Assembly: GCF_902506555.1 (NCBI RefSeq) | Contig: NZ_LR732707.1 | Span: 1,078,001 to 1,142,000, forward strand | Source of the DNA: Sphingorhabdus sp. 109 | GTDB lineage: Bacteria > Pseudomonadota > Alphaproteobacteria > Sphingomonadales > Sphingomonadaceae | DNA: 64,000 nt | Reading direction: 5' to 3' | Shown: piece after piece, positions 54,925 through 63,566 of the stretch | Layout: every line of letters begins with the position of its first letter | How positions within the stretch are numbered: the first letter of the stretch is position 1 | Notes under the pieces: generated by a model | Told to the model about the DNA's origin: nothing | Database searches by the model: none | Seen by the model: only the letters and a program-made list of their open reading frames with translations | Made by a program: the position numbers and the translations under genes

Positions 54925-56090
54925 TGAGAAAACAAGTTGATCAGTCGGGGACGGTAGCACTTCCCGTCACAATAGCAGACAGGGTGATCAGCATTCTGAG
55001 ATACGTGAGGGGACATGTTCGCAACTTGGGCAGAGCCTATATAACGGACTTATTTACCCCGCAGCAGTATATTCAGCACCCCTCGGTATCTCCGGAAGAT
55101 GTAGAAGCAGCGGAAATTATTGTCAGCTGCTATGATAATTGGCGAGGCTCGGACCGAACCGGCAACTCCGATAGCGAAGATATCTGGGACTGTTTCTTGC
55201 TCGCCGTTCGTTTGTCGACCCCGGGCGGGCGGGGAATATGGGATGGTGTCGCATTCACAAGGGGCGAAACGCCGGAACCTGACTGGCACATCATTTTGAA
55301 CAGCATTGACTGGCACCGGCAGAAAATCCGATTTCGGGGCAGCCCCAACCGCACTATCTTCGCTGTTTGCGAGCCGCCAACACACACACATCGCCCGTGG
55401 CATGAAGCACAGGGAGACGGCACGATTGTTCTGACCTGCGATGCAAGTCTGGAAGAAAAATCCGATGCGCAGCGTCGCTATATCACCACCGCGTCTTTGA
55501 CTCCGAGCTGGAGTGTTATGAAAGACTATGACTTTCTCAAAGCCAATTCGATCGATCACAAGCCCAGAACATTATCCTGGGTGTGCAGTAACCAGGCGGT
55601 TATGGCCAGTCATCGCTATCGATTGCGCTTTCTCGAGAAACTGAAGCGGGAAGTCGCGTTCGACCATTTTGGCCACGGATTCAATCCGATCAAAGACAAA
55701 TGGGATGCGCTGGCTCCCTATCGTTACAGCATCGCATTTGAGAATTCCCGGTCTGACTATTATTTTACCGAGAAACTGACCGATTGCTTCGTCGCCGAAA
55801 CCATGCCGATCTATTATGGCAGCAAGATCATTACGGATTTTTTTCCGGCCGAGAGTATGGTGTTGATTGACCCAGAGGATCCTGATGTATTCAAGATTAT
55901 CAAGGATGCTGCCAGTTCGGATCGCTGGCAGAAAAACCGCGATGCGGTGTTGGAAGCGAAACGCATTGTACTCGATGAACATAATTCATTTGCGCGGCTC
56001 GCAAAATTTGTGAAATCTGCCACCGATGTCCCGCAACCCGTTTGTCCGATGACCATTGAACAGATCCGTTTGAACTGGCGGAATGCTTAG
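54921..56090 (+). CDS. GT10 family (fucosyltransferase-fold) glycosyltransferase
   Basis: A 389-residue protein. The C-terminal third carries the alpha-1,3-fucosyltransferase signature: YRYSIAFENSRSDYYFTEKL then TDCFVAETMPIYYGSK and the downstream DFFP. The donor-binding Lys/Glu (TEKL) is intact. Family 10 enzymes use GDP-L-fucose, and related ones may use other GDP-L-sugars, so the GDP-L-galactose expected from the epimerase could be a donor. The N-terminal half is less conserved. It overlaps the GT2 gene by 4 bases. No gmd/fcl genes for GDP-fucose are in the window. Confidence 0.85.
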   Translation: MMRKQVDQSGTVALPVTIADRVISILRYVRGHVRNLGRAYITDLFTPQQYIQHPSVSPEDVEAAEIIVSCYDNWRGSDRTGNSDSEDIWDCFLLAVRLSTPGGRGIWDGVAFTRGETPEPDWHIILNSIDWHRQKIRFRGSPNRTIFAVCEPPTHTHRPWHEAQGDGTIVLTCDASLEEKSDAQRRYITTASLTPSWSVMKDYDFLKANSIDHKPRTLSWVCSNQAVMASHRYRLRFLEKLKREVAFDHFGHGFNPIKDKWDALAPYRYSIAFENSRSDYYFTEKLTDCFVAETMPIYYGSKIITDFFPAESMVLIDPEDPDVFKIIKDAASSDRWQKNRDAVLEAKRIVLDEHNSFARLAKFVKSATDVPQPVCPMTIEQIRLNWRNA

Positions 56091-56274
56091 AGGTATAGCG
56101 ATAACCGGTTCGAACTGGACAATCGAGACAAGACAAATCCATCGAGCTGACAATTGATATGTCGGATCTTTGTCCGACGGCCATTTCCCGACCCATTGGA
56201 CGCTTGCGGTTAACTGAAGTCAGTTGCTGACGGTGCTGGAAAAAAAACAGCGATTGTCCATCAAAATCAGGTGA

Positions 56275-56359
56275 TGGTGCCCCTGGCCCGACTCGAACGG
56301 GCACTCCTTGCGGAACTGCATTTTGAGTGCAGCGCGTCTACCAATTCCACCACAGGGGC
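56275..56359 (-). tRNA. tRNA-Leu (anticodon CAA)
   Basis: A complete 85-base gene on the minus strand. The acceptor stem GCCCCTG pairs with CAGGGGC and the CCA is encoded. The anticodon stem CTGCA/TGCAG has the loop CTCAAAA, reading CAA, for the UUG codon. There is a long variable arm and a T arm with GTTCGAGTC. It borders the glycan island at its right end. Confidence 0.97.
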
Positions 56360-56461
56360 TCCGGCTGTATCAAATGTCGTACAGCGAAATCGAGGCTCTG
56401 TTAGCGAACCGGCCCAGCGCTGGCAACGGCTTTTTCCGCTGTCTGCGCGGACATCGGAAAA

Positions 56462-57223
56462 TCAATATGCTATATCGACCACGCTGGCCTGCACCAGCCA
56501 TAAGGGAAAGGCGGCGATCGCCATCAGGCTGCCGAGGGGCATCGTCGTTCCGGCGTCGACGGTTCGGCCACGCAGCCGCCAGGATATCGCGACCAATAGG
56601 CCGACCAGACTGGCTCCCAGAAGCACGAGTGGCAGCATTTGCCAGCCCAGCCAGCAGCCGATTGCGCCCAGCATTTTCGGATCACCGCCGCCGAGGCCAT
56701 CACGCTTTCTAATGCCTTTGTAAATGATCGCAATGATGGCCAAAGAGGCGAAACCGGCAACGCCGCCGATCAGCCGGTCGACCAGCGATGGTGGAATCGA
56801 CAGCAGACCGGTGGCCAGGCCGGTCAGTGCCAGCGCCCCCGTCAGGCCGTCAGGCAGCCAGTGATGCTTTGCGTCCAGCGCCGCGAGGGTCAGCAGGAAC
56901 CAGCCGAACAGTGCCCCGGCCACCCCATCCGGACCGGGCGACGCATATAGCGCAAGCCCTGCGATCAGTGCCGCAGCGAGTTCGATCGCCAGATGATCCG
57001 GTGCGATCACCGTCCCGCATCGTCGGCACTTTCCCGCCTGCAGGCAAAAACTCAGCACGGGAACCAGTTCCCGGGCGCGCAATTCATGCCCGCAATGGTC
57101 ACAGGCCGATCGCCCGGCCACGACCGAACGGCCCTCCGGCCATCTGAGGATCAGCGTCGCCAGAAAGCTGCCGACGATCAGGCCGAGTAAAATGGCGAAC
57201 AAAGGTACAAAATGGGCTGGCAA
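56462..57223 (-). CDS. Prepilin peptidase (A24 family, PilD/GspO-like)
   Basis: A 253-residue multi-spanning membrane protease that trims and usually N-methylates type IV prepilins or pseudopilins. Two CxxC pairs (41/44 and 66/69) lie in the cytoplasmic loop after the first helix. The catalytic aspartates are Asp117 in TLAALDAKHHWLPD and Asp181 in the GLGGGDPK motif. Hydrophobic segments fill the rest. A TTG start at 57223 has GGAG 6 bases upstream and leads into the first helix; a longer frame with a TTG at 57280 adds a polar lead. No pilin or secretion genes are adjacent. Confidence 0.88.
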   Translation of the reverse strand: MPAHFVPLFAILLGLIVGSFLATLILRWPEGRSVVAGRSACDHCGHELRARELVPVLSFCLQAGKCRRCGTVIAPDHLAIELAAALIAGLALYASPGPDGVAGALFGWFLLTLAALDAKHHWLPDGLTGALALTGLATGLLSIPPSLVDRLIGGVAGFASLAIIAIIYKGIRKRDGLGGGDPKMLGAIGCWLGWQMLPLVLLGASLVGLLVAISWRLRGRTVDAGTTMPLGSLMAIAAFPLWLVQASVVDIAY

Positions 57224-57373
57224 CACAGGCTCCAAACAGGAATATCCCGGTCGATTGGCACGGTCATGCGCGGCATTCAATGCCGCAATTGAAAAAGCGG
57301 AGGTTCGCGCCTATGTGGTTTGCAAGAATCGCTCACGCCCGAAGCGTCGCATCAAACCCAGAAAGGCTCCTCC

Positions 57374-58564
57374 ATGTCCAATTCCGATCCGATCGTCATT
57401 CTTTCCTATGCCCGTACCCCGATGGGCGGCATGCAGGGAGCGCTTGGCGAAGTCAGTGCGTCCGATCTGGGAGCGGTTGCGGTCAGGGCAGCCGTCGAAC
57501 GCGCCGGAGTCGAAGGCGCGGATGTAGAGCGTATCTATATGGGCAATGTGCTCTCTGCCGGTCAGGGCCAGGCCCCTGCCCGTCAGGCCGCCATTTTCGC
57601 CGGACTGCCGCAGTCGGTTGAAGCGACCACGGTCAACAAGATGTGTGGTTCCGGCATGCAGGCTGCGATCATGGGTGCGGAAGCCCTGGCGGCCGGTTCG
57701 ATCGATATGATCGTCGCAGGCGGCATGGAAAGCATGACCAACGCGCCCTATCTGCTGCCCAAGATGCGCAGCGGCGCGCGTCTCGGCCATACCGAAGCAA
57801 AGGACCATATGTTCCTCGACGGTCTTGAAGATGCCTATGAACCGGGCCGGGCAATGGGCAGCTTTGCCGAAGAAACCGTAGGCGAATATCAGTTGAGCCG
57901 CGAAGCACAGGACGAATATTCTATCGAATCGCTAGCTCGCGCCAAGAGCGCCGTCGAAGGCGATGCTTTTGATGACGAAGTCGTTGCGGTAGAAGTCAAA
58001 AGCCGCAAGGGCAGCGTTACCGTCGACAAGGACGAACAGCCGCTGAAAGGCAATCCGGACAAAATCCCCCAGCTCCGCCCTGCCTTTGCCAAGGACGGCA
58101 CGATCACCGCAGCCAATGCCTCTTCCATTTCGGACGGTGCCGCCGCCATGGTGCTAACCCGCGAAAGCGTGGCAAATGCCAAGGGCCTGAAACCGGTGGC
58201 CCGGATTGTCGGCCATGCCGCCCATGCCCATGCACCGTCAAAATTCACCACGGCTCCGGTCAGCGCGATCCAGAAGTTGCTCGACAAGACCGGCTGGTCC
58301 GTTGCGGATGTCGATCTCTGGGAAGTGAACGAGGCCTTCGCCTGCGTTGCCATGTTCGCGATGCAGGATATCGGCATCAGCCGTGACAAGCTGAACGTCA
58401 ACGGTGGCGCCACCGCTCTCGGCCATCCGATCGGTGCCAGCGGCGCGCGGATCATGGTGACGCTGGTTGCGGCCCTGAAAAAACGCGGCCTGAAAAAAGG
58501 CGTCGCGGCGCTATGTATCGGTGGTGGCGAAGCAACCGCAGTAGCGGTTGAACTGGTCGACTGA
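57374..58564 (+). CDS. Acetyl-CoA C-acetyltransferase (thiolase)
   Basis: A 396-residue biosynthetic-type thiolase. The acyl-enzyme Cys91 is in TVNKMCGSGMQAAIMGAEAL. The C-terminal catalytic His is in NVNGGATALGHPIGASGARI and the second Cys in ALCIGGGEATA. It condenses two acetyl-CoA to acetoacetyl-CoA or runs in reverse. In alphaproteobacteria such genes are PhaA or AtoB; no phaB or phaC is in view, so the pathway is open. The ATG at 57374 follows GAAAGG. Confidence 0.94.
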   Translation: MSNSDPIVILSYARTPMGGMQGALGEVSASDLGAVAVRAAVERAGVEGADVERIYMGNVLSAGQGQAPARQAAIFAGLPQSVEATTVNKMCGSGMQAAIMGAEALAAGSIDMIVAGGMESMTNAPYLLPKMRSGARLGHTEAKDHMFLDGLEDAYEPGRAMGSFAEETVGEYQLSREAQDEYSIESLARAKSAVEGDAFDDEVVAVEVKSRKGSVTVDKDEQPLKGNPDKIPQLRPAFAKDGTITAANASSISDGAAAMVLTRESVANAKGLKPVARIVGHAAHAHAPSKFTTAPVSAIQKLLDKTGWSVADVDLWEVNEAFACVAMFAMQDIGISRDKLNVNGGATALGHPIGASGARIMVTLVAALKKRGLKKGVAALCIGGGEATAVAVELVD

Positions 58565-59041
58565 TTATTTCAGCGGTTCGTCGCCCCAGATGTCCGACAT
58601 GCTGATATAACCGCGACGGCCGGTGACGTCGAACAGGCACCAGCCTTTTTCGCACAGGGTCAGACTGCCCACAACGCCCGGTTCGGCCCGCCAGACTATT
58701 TTGGCGTCCGGATCGGGCAAGGCCCGCATCGCGACCGGCTTGCCATTGGTCGCCAGCACCAGCCCGGTGCGGGACGCGCTGAGCAGGCGCGCGTGCATCC
58801 AGCCTTGGGTTCCTTCATGGTCCTCGACTTTGCGCCAGGCCTTGTAGCGCGCCAGAATCTTGATCGGCAATTTCTCGCGCTTGTATATCCACATCGTCGG
58901 ATATTCGGTACTCGGGCCGGTCCGCATCCGCGCCTCGGGTTCGTCGATCGAGGCCCAATAGGGCGGCTGCTGTTGCGCCGCAGCGGGCGATAGCGGGAAC
59001 ACACCCAAGATCGCGACGAGCATGAAAGCCGGAATACGCAT
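58565..59041 (-). CDS. Exported SH3-domain protein
   Basis: A 158-residue exported protein. It has a signal peptide (MRIPAFMLVAILGVFPLSPA then AAAQ) and two bacterial SH3 repeats: EARMRTGPSTEYPTMWIYKR then LPIKILARYKAWRKVEDHEG TQGWMH, and a second around MRALPDPDAKIVWRAEPGVV with GWCLFDV and GRRGYISMSDIWG. This matches the DUF1058/SH3_4 family of alphaproteobacteria, thought to bind the cell wall. Tail-to-tail with the thiolase gene (no gap) and divergent from the dehydrogenase gene. Confidence 0.88.
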   Translation of the reverse strand: MRIPAFMLVAILGVFPLSPAAAQQQPPYWASIDEPEARMRTGPSTEYPTMWIYKREKLPIKILARYKAWRKVEDHEGTQGWMHARLLSASRTGLVLATNGKPVAMRALPDPDAKIVWRAEPGVVGSLTLCEKGWCLFDVTGRRGYISMSDIWGDEPLK

Positions 59042-59150
59042 GATGATTGTTTACTCTTCCCCAATTGATCAAGGCATAGCCCGAAAGACGGACCTGCTTC
59101 AAGAGCCAGCTGCTTGACCTGAACCGAAATTCGGGCATAGCAACGGGTCT

Positions 59151-60149
59151 ATGCCAGACTCACCAGCGATCTCGAAACCCCGTGTCATCATCACCCGCGA
59201 ATTGGCGGATTCCAATCAGAACCGCATGTGCGAGCTCTTCGATGCCGTGCCCAATTATAGCGACAAGGCCTTTTCGCGCGACGACCTTATCGCGGCCATG
59301 GCGGATTGCGATGTTCTCGTGCCGACCGTGACCGATCATATCGATGCCGAAATGATTGCCAATGCGCCCGACCGGCTGCGCCTGATCGCCAGTTTCGGGG
59401 CGGGTGTGGACCATATTGATCTGGCCGCTGCCCGCGCGAAAAAAATCCTGGTGACCAATACACCCGGCGTTTTCACCGAAGATACAGCAGACATGACCAT
59501 GGCACTGATCCTCTCGGTTCCGCGGCGGCTTTCGGAAGGCGAGAAACTGGTGCGATCCGGTGAGTGGGAAGGCTGGAAGCCGTCCGGCATGCTCGGCCAT
59601 TGCATCGGCGGCAAAAAGCTTGGCATCATCGGCATGGGCCGCATCGGACAGGCCGTCGCTCGCCGCGCTTCGGGTTTCGGCCTCTCGATCTTCTATCATA
59701 ATCGCCGACAGTTGCCGCCAGCGGTTGAGGAATCGCTGCGCGCCAATTTTGTCGCCGACCTCGACGAACTGGTGCGCGAATGTGACATTATCACTCTTCA
59801 TTGTCCGCATACGGCGGAAACGCACGAGATGATCAATGCGGAACGGATCGGCATGATGAAACCCTCCACCTATTTGATCAACACCGCGCGCGGTGATCTG
59901 GTCAACGAAGATGCCCTGATCGATGCTTTACAGAATGAGAGGATCGGCGGGGCTGGACTGGATGTCTACCAGAACGAACCGGCTATCGACCCGCGTTTTC
60001 TGGCGCTGAAGAATACGGTCCTGCTGCCGCATATGGGAAGCGCGACCTTCGAGGGGCGTGAAGCATCCGGCGAACGGGTAATCACCAATATCCGCGTCTG
60101 GGCAGATGGCCACCGGCCCCCTGATCAGGTGCTCGATGGCTGGATTTAA
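59151..60149 (+). CDS. D-2-hydroxyacid dehydrogenase (glyoxylate/hydroxypyruvate reductase type)
   Basis: A 332-residue NAD(P)-dependent enzyme. It has the nucleotide motif LGIIGMGRIGQAVARRA and the catalytic triad Arg in INTARGDLV, Glu in YQNEPAID and His in LLPHMGSAT. The N-terminal catalytic domain begins VIITRELADSNQNRM. Family members reduce glyoxylate or hydroxypyruvate; the exact substrate cannot be read from these motifs. Probably monocistronic, starting 110 bases from the divergent SH3 gene. Confidence 0.92.
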   Translation: MPDSPAISKPRVIITRELADSNQNRMCELFDAVPNYSDKAFSRDDLIAAMADCDVLVPTVTDHIDAEMIANAPDRLRLIASFGAGVDHIDLAAARAKKILVTNTPGVFTEDTADMTMALILSVPRRLSEGEKLVRSGEWEGWKPSGMLGHCIGGKKLGIIGMGRIGQAVARRASGFGLSIFYHNRRQLPPAVEESLRANFVADLDELVRECDIITLHCPHTAETHEMINAERIGMMKPSTYLINTARGDLVNEDALIDALQNERIGGAGLDVYQNEPAIDPRFLALKNTVLLPHMGSATFEGREASGERVITNIRVWADGHRPPDQVLDGWI

Positions 60150-60249
60150 GCTTTCCGTTGAGTCCCCTCCCGGTCTGGACTAGGAATTCGTCGCAATCTG
60201 ATTCGCGAGCGCGAACAGCGATAATAAAATTATAGCAGCGGGGATCATC

Positions 60250-61569
60250 ATGAAATATCCAGTTAAATCCATCGGCTCCTTGCTGGCGGCCGGGTTGGCG
60301 TCTTCTCCGCTTCATGCGCAATTGGCGATTGATCCCGCGATTGCCGCTGATGTTGCAAATAGCGGAGACACGGCCTGGATCATGACATCCAGCGCGCTGG
60401 TTCTGCTGATGACCCTTCCCGGTCTGGCGCTGTTCTATGGTGGTCTGGTTCGCTCGAAGAATTTTCTTTCGGTCCTGATCCAGTGCATGGCGGTGGTTGG
60501 CATCTGTTCGATCTTGTGGGTTGTCATCGGATATTCGCTGGCATTCGGTCCGGTAACCAACGGTTTTCTCGGTAATGGTTTCAATGCGATGCTGAATAAT
60601 CTCGGTAACGTCCGCGAGGCTACCGCGGTTCCTGAATCCGCATTTGCCATGTTTCAGCTGACCTTCGCAGTGATAACGCCGGCTCTGATGATCGGCGCCT
60701 GGGTCGAACGCGCCCGCTTTGGCTGGGTCGTGGCTTTTTGTGCGCTCTGGCTGCTGGTGGTCTATGCGCCGGTGACCCATTGGGTCTGGGGTGGCGGCTG
60801 GCTGAGCAATCTCGGCGTGCTCGACTTTGCCGGTGGTATCGTCGTTCATACCACCGCCGGCGTCTCCGCGCTGGTTGTCGCAATCATGCTCGGCAAGCGC
60901 ATGGGCTGGCCCAAGACGCTCATGCTGCCGCATAGCCCTGCCCTGACCGTCGCCGGTGCTGCGATGCTCTGGGTCGGCTGGTTCGGATTCAATGGCGGCT
61001 CCGCGCTGACAGCGACCGACGATGCCTCAGCGGCCATCATCAACACCCATATCGCCGCCTCCATGGCCGCGCTGGTCTGGATACTGATCGAGAAATTCAA
61101 GGTCGGCAAATCAACTGCGGTTGGCGTCGCAACGGGTGCCATTGCCGGTCTGGCAACGATCACCCCGGCCGCGGGGTTTGTCGGCCCCGGCGCCTCGATC
61201 CTCATTGGAACGGCCGCTGCAATCGTCTGTTTCTTTGCTGTGGGCCTGGTGAAGAACGGCTTCAAGATTGACGACAGCCTCGACGTTTTTGCGGTCCACG
61301 GAGTTGGCGGCATATTGGGCAGCCTGCTGCTCGCGCTGTTCATCTCCGAAAGTTTTGGCGGCACCGGTTATGGCGAAAACATGGCCTTTGGCAGCCAGTT
61401 TGTTGCCCAGTTGATCGGCGTCGGTGCCGTCGCTATCTGGTCGGCAGTCGCCACCGCGATCATTGGCTTCGGCATCAGCTATATCCTGCCGATGCGGGTT
61501 AGCGAGGATGACGAGCGCGATGGTCTGGATATTTCCAACCATGGCGAACGGGCCTGGGATCTGGATTGA
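60250..61569 (+). CDS. amt: Ammonium transporter
   Basis: A 439-residue Amt/Mep channel with 11 helices and a cleaved signal (SIGSLLAAGLASSPLHAQ). Signature pieces are LPGLALFYGGLVRSKN, the DFAGGIVVHTTAGVSALV twin-histidine region and VHGVGGILGSLL with the second pore His. It lets ammonia enter under nitrogen limitation. In most proteobacteria a glnK (PII) gene precedes amt; none is present in the 100 bases upstream or further. No sigma-54 promoter (GG-N10-GC) was clear. ATG 60250 with GGGGA. Confidence 0.95.
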   Translation: MKYPVKSIGSLLAAGLASSPLHAQLAIDPAIAADVANSGDTAWIMTSSALVLLMTLPGLALFYGGLVRSKNFLSVLIQCMAVVGICSILWVVIGYSLAFGPVTNGFLGNGFNAMLNNLGNVREATAVPESAFAMFQLTFAVITPALMIGAWVERARFGWVVAFCALWLLVVYAPVTHWVWGGGWLSNLGVLDFAGGIVVHTTAGVSALVVAIMLGKRMGWPKTLMLPHSPALTVAGAAMLWVGWFGFNGGSALTATDDASAAIINTHIAASMAALVWILIEKFKVGKSTAVGVATGAIAGLATITPAAGFVGPGASILIGTAAAIVCFFAVGLVKNGFKIDDSLDVFAVHGVGGILGSLLLALFISESFGGTGYGENMAFGSQFVAQLIGVGAVAIWSAVATAIIGFGISYILPMRVSEDDERDGLDISNHGERAWDLD

Positions 61570-61625
61570 TTGCTACAGCTTCATCCAGCCGGAAATTTTG
61601 ACCCCATCGGCAATCTGTCGACAGG

Positions 61626-62081
61626 TCACAATTCCAGATGGAGAAACTGGTTGAAGTCGGTCGGCGCATAGTCGCCGAACGGTTCGCCATTGGTAAACCC
61701 ACGCTTCCGGTAGAGGCTCAGCGCGGCCTCAAATTCCGTGCCCGAACCGGTTTCCAGGCTTATTCGTCGGTAGCCGCGTTCCTGCGCCACAGCGATAATA
61801 TGATCAAGCAGGGCTTGACCAACACCCTTGCGCAAATGTCGGTTATCGGTGCGCATCGACTTGATCTCGCCGTTCGATGGTGACAGCTGCTTGAGCGCAC
61901 CAACGCCGCACAGGTCTCTGCCTTCCCATGCCGTCCAGACCGAGACATCGGAGGTACGCAGACTCGCAAGATCGAGGGCATAAACGCTTTCCGGCGGCGA
62001 ATTTTCCTGCATGCCGGCGAGATGCGATGCCAGCAGGTCCTGAACCTGCTGGCCGCTCAGATCATCGAGCCGGATTTCCAA
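61626..62081 (-). CDS. GNAT family N-acetyltransferase
   Basis: A 151-residue acetyltransferase. The acetyl-CoA site is in IKSMRTDNRHLRKGVGQALL (R-K-G-V-G), followed by ISLETGSGTEFEAALSLYRK then RGF. The LETGS and YRKRGF pieces suggest the PA4866/YiaC-like small-molecule branch; substrate unknown. The start is a TTG at 62081, one base after the stop of the upstream nitronate-monooxygenase-like gene, so expression is coupled to it. It ends in the gap after the ammonium transporter gene, convergent with it. Confidence 0.82.
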   Translation of the reverse strand: MEIRLDDLSGQQVQDLLASHLAGMQENSPPESVYALDLASLRTSDVSVWTAWEGRDLCGVGALKQLSPSNGEIKSMRTDNRHLRKGVGQALLDHIIAVAQERGYRRISLETGSGTEFEAALSLYRKRGFTNGEPFGDYAPTDFNQFLHLEL

Positions 62082-62082
62082 C

Positions 62083-63486
62083 TCAGTCGCCCGTGAGGAT
62101 GCGATCCACCAGTTGCTTCACCGTCGGTACAAAGCCGTTGGAGTAGAAGGGATCGGTGCCGAAATTATACGCGCCATGGCCGGCGAACATAAGATGTTCC
62201 TCGACCGGAGCGCCATGGACGATTTCCTGCAGGCTTTTCTGGATACAGAAGCTGCGCGGATCGGCAAGCCGCCCGGTGCTGAAATTGTCATGGTCCTTCC
62301 AGGCGGAAAAACCGCAATGGGACAGGCAGCCCATACAATCCGCCTGATCCTTGCGGATCATCTTCGACTCTTCGGGCGTGGCAAAGATCAATGTGTTGTC
62401 CGGCGTTTTCATCGCCATGGTAAAGCCGAGGCCGTCCCATTCGCGCGCGCGGAGCAGATCATTGCGTGTGACCCAGAAATTCTTGCCCTTGACCCCGACA
62501 TCCAGCTGGTGCGTATGCTCGCCGGCTTTCTCGGTCGAATAGGGAATCTGCCGTTCCGATCGCGCTTCAAGACTGCGCAAAAATTCGTTGCGCACCGCAG
62601 AACTGTAGAAACCGGTCGGCGAGAATTTGTGCAGAAGGATATCGCCTTCCTTGATCTTGGTCAGCTCGCTCTTCCAGCTTTCCGGGATCGGGCTTTCCTT
62701 GGTCAGCAAGGGTCGGGTGCCAAACTGGAAGGCGATCTGGCCGAGTTCTTCGCTGTCGATCCAGTCCTGCCAGTCGCGCAGGTGCCAGACACCGCCGGCC
62801 ATGATGATCGGCACGTTGTCGGCTATGCCCTCGGCGCGCATTGTCTCGCGCAGCGCCTTGACCCGCGGATAGGGATCTTCCGGTTTGCGCGGATCTTCGG
62901 CATTGGACAGGCCGTTATGACCGCCCGCCAGCCAGGGGTCTTCGTAGACCACCGCAGCCATCAGGTCCGGAACCTTCTTGTAGGCCCGCTTCCACAGCGC
63001 GCGAAAAGCACGGGCGGAGCTGATGATCGGCAGATAGTTCACGCCATATTGCTGGGCAATTTCGGACAGCTTGTAGGGCATGCCGGCACCGCAGGTGACG
63101 CCTGCGACCATACCCTTGGTCTGTTCGAGCACGCCTTCCAGCACTTGCTGCGCGCCGCCCATTTCCCACAGGACGTTGATGTTGATCGCGCCCCTGCCCT
63201 CGGAAATTTCATAAGCCTGCTTGACCTGCGTCACCGCACCGTCGATCGCATAGTCGATCAGTTCCTGATGGCGCTCTTCGCGCTTCCGGCCATGATAGAT
63301 TTGCGGGATGACATTGCCATGCTCGTCATAGCTGTCCGCATTGACTGCGGATACTGTGCCGATGCCGCCGGCAGCCGCCCAGGCACCCGAACTCGCGTGA
63401 TTGGTGGCTGCGACGCCTTTTCCACCCTCGATCAACGGCCATACTTCCTGACCGTTATACTGAATGGGTTTTAAGCCCTTGAACAA
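62083..63486 (-). CDS. Nitronate monooxygenase family protein with C-terminal cysteine quartet
   Basis: A 467-residue flavoprotein of the 2-nitropropane dioxygenase TIM-barrel type. It has the N-terminal ATNHASSGAWAAAGGIGTVS segment, VAGVTCGAGMP, IIMAGGVWHL and FQFGTRPLLT, the FMN-binding shape of the family. About 110 residues beyond a typical NMO carry C384-x2-C387-x3-C391-x22-C414 (CMGCLSHC), a spacing like that of 4Fe-4S sites in Old Yellow Enzyme-type reductases. The start is TTG at 63486, preceded by AGGAG. It may act as an electron-transfer enzyme rather than a simple NMO; this is inference. Confidence 0.85.
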   Translation of the reverse strand: MFKGLKPIQYNGQEVWPLIEGGKGVAATNHASSGAWAAAGGIGTVSAVNADSYDEHGNVIPQIYHGRKREERHQELIDYAIDGAVTQVKQAYEISEGRGAININVLWEMGGAQQVLEGVLEQTKGMVAGVTCGAGMPYKLSEIAQQYGVNYLPIISSARAFRALWKRAYKKVPDLMAAVVYEDPWLAGGHNGLSNAEDPRKPEDPYPRVKALRETMRAEGIADNVPIIMAGGVWHLRDWQDWIDSEELGQIAFQFGTRPLLTKESPIPESWKSELTKIKEGDILLHKFSPTGFYSSAVRNEFLRSLEARSERQIPYSTEKAGEHTHQLDVGVKGKNFWVTRNDLLRAREWDGLGFTMAMKTPDNTLIFATPEESKMIRKDQADCMGCLSHCGFSAWKDHDNFSTGRLADPRSFCIQKSLQEIVHGAPVEEHLMFAGHGAYNFGTDPFYSNGFVPTVKQLVDRILTGD

Positions 63487-63566
63487 TGAAATCTCCTATT
63501 TTCCCCAAAGGCCGATATAGACACCGGCAACTAAAAATGCTCGAAAAAACTGTGCTGCCTAAATCG

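Noticed and set aside
56271-56723. Plus-strand frame starting in tRNA-Leu
   Set aside because: The start MMVPLARLERALLAE is the reverse of the tRNA-Leu gene; the rest overlaps the prepilin peptidase gene antisense.
60150-60249. Sigma-54 promoter before amt
   Set aside because: No TGGCAC-N5-TTGC like pair could be found in the gap.
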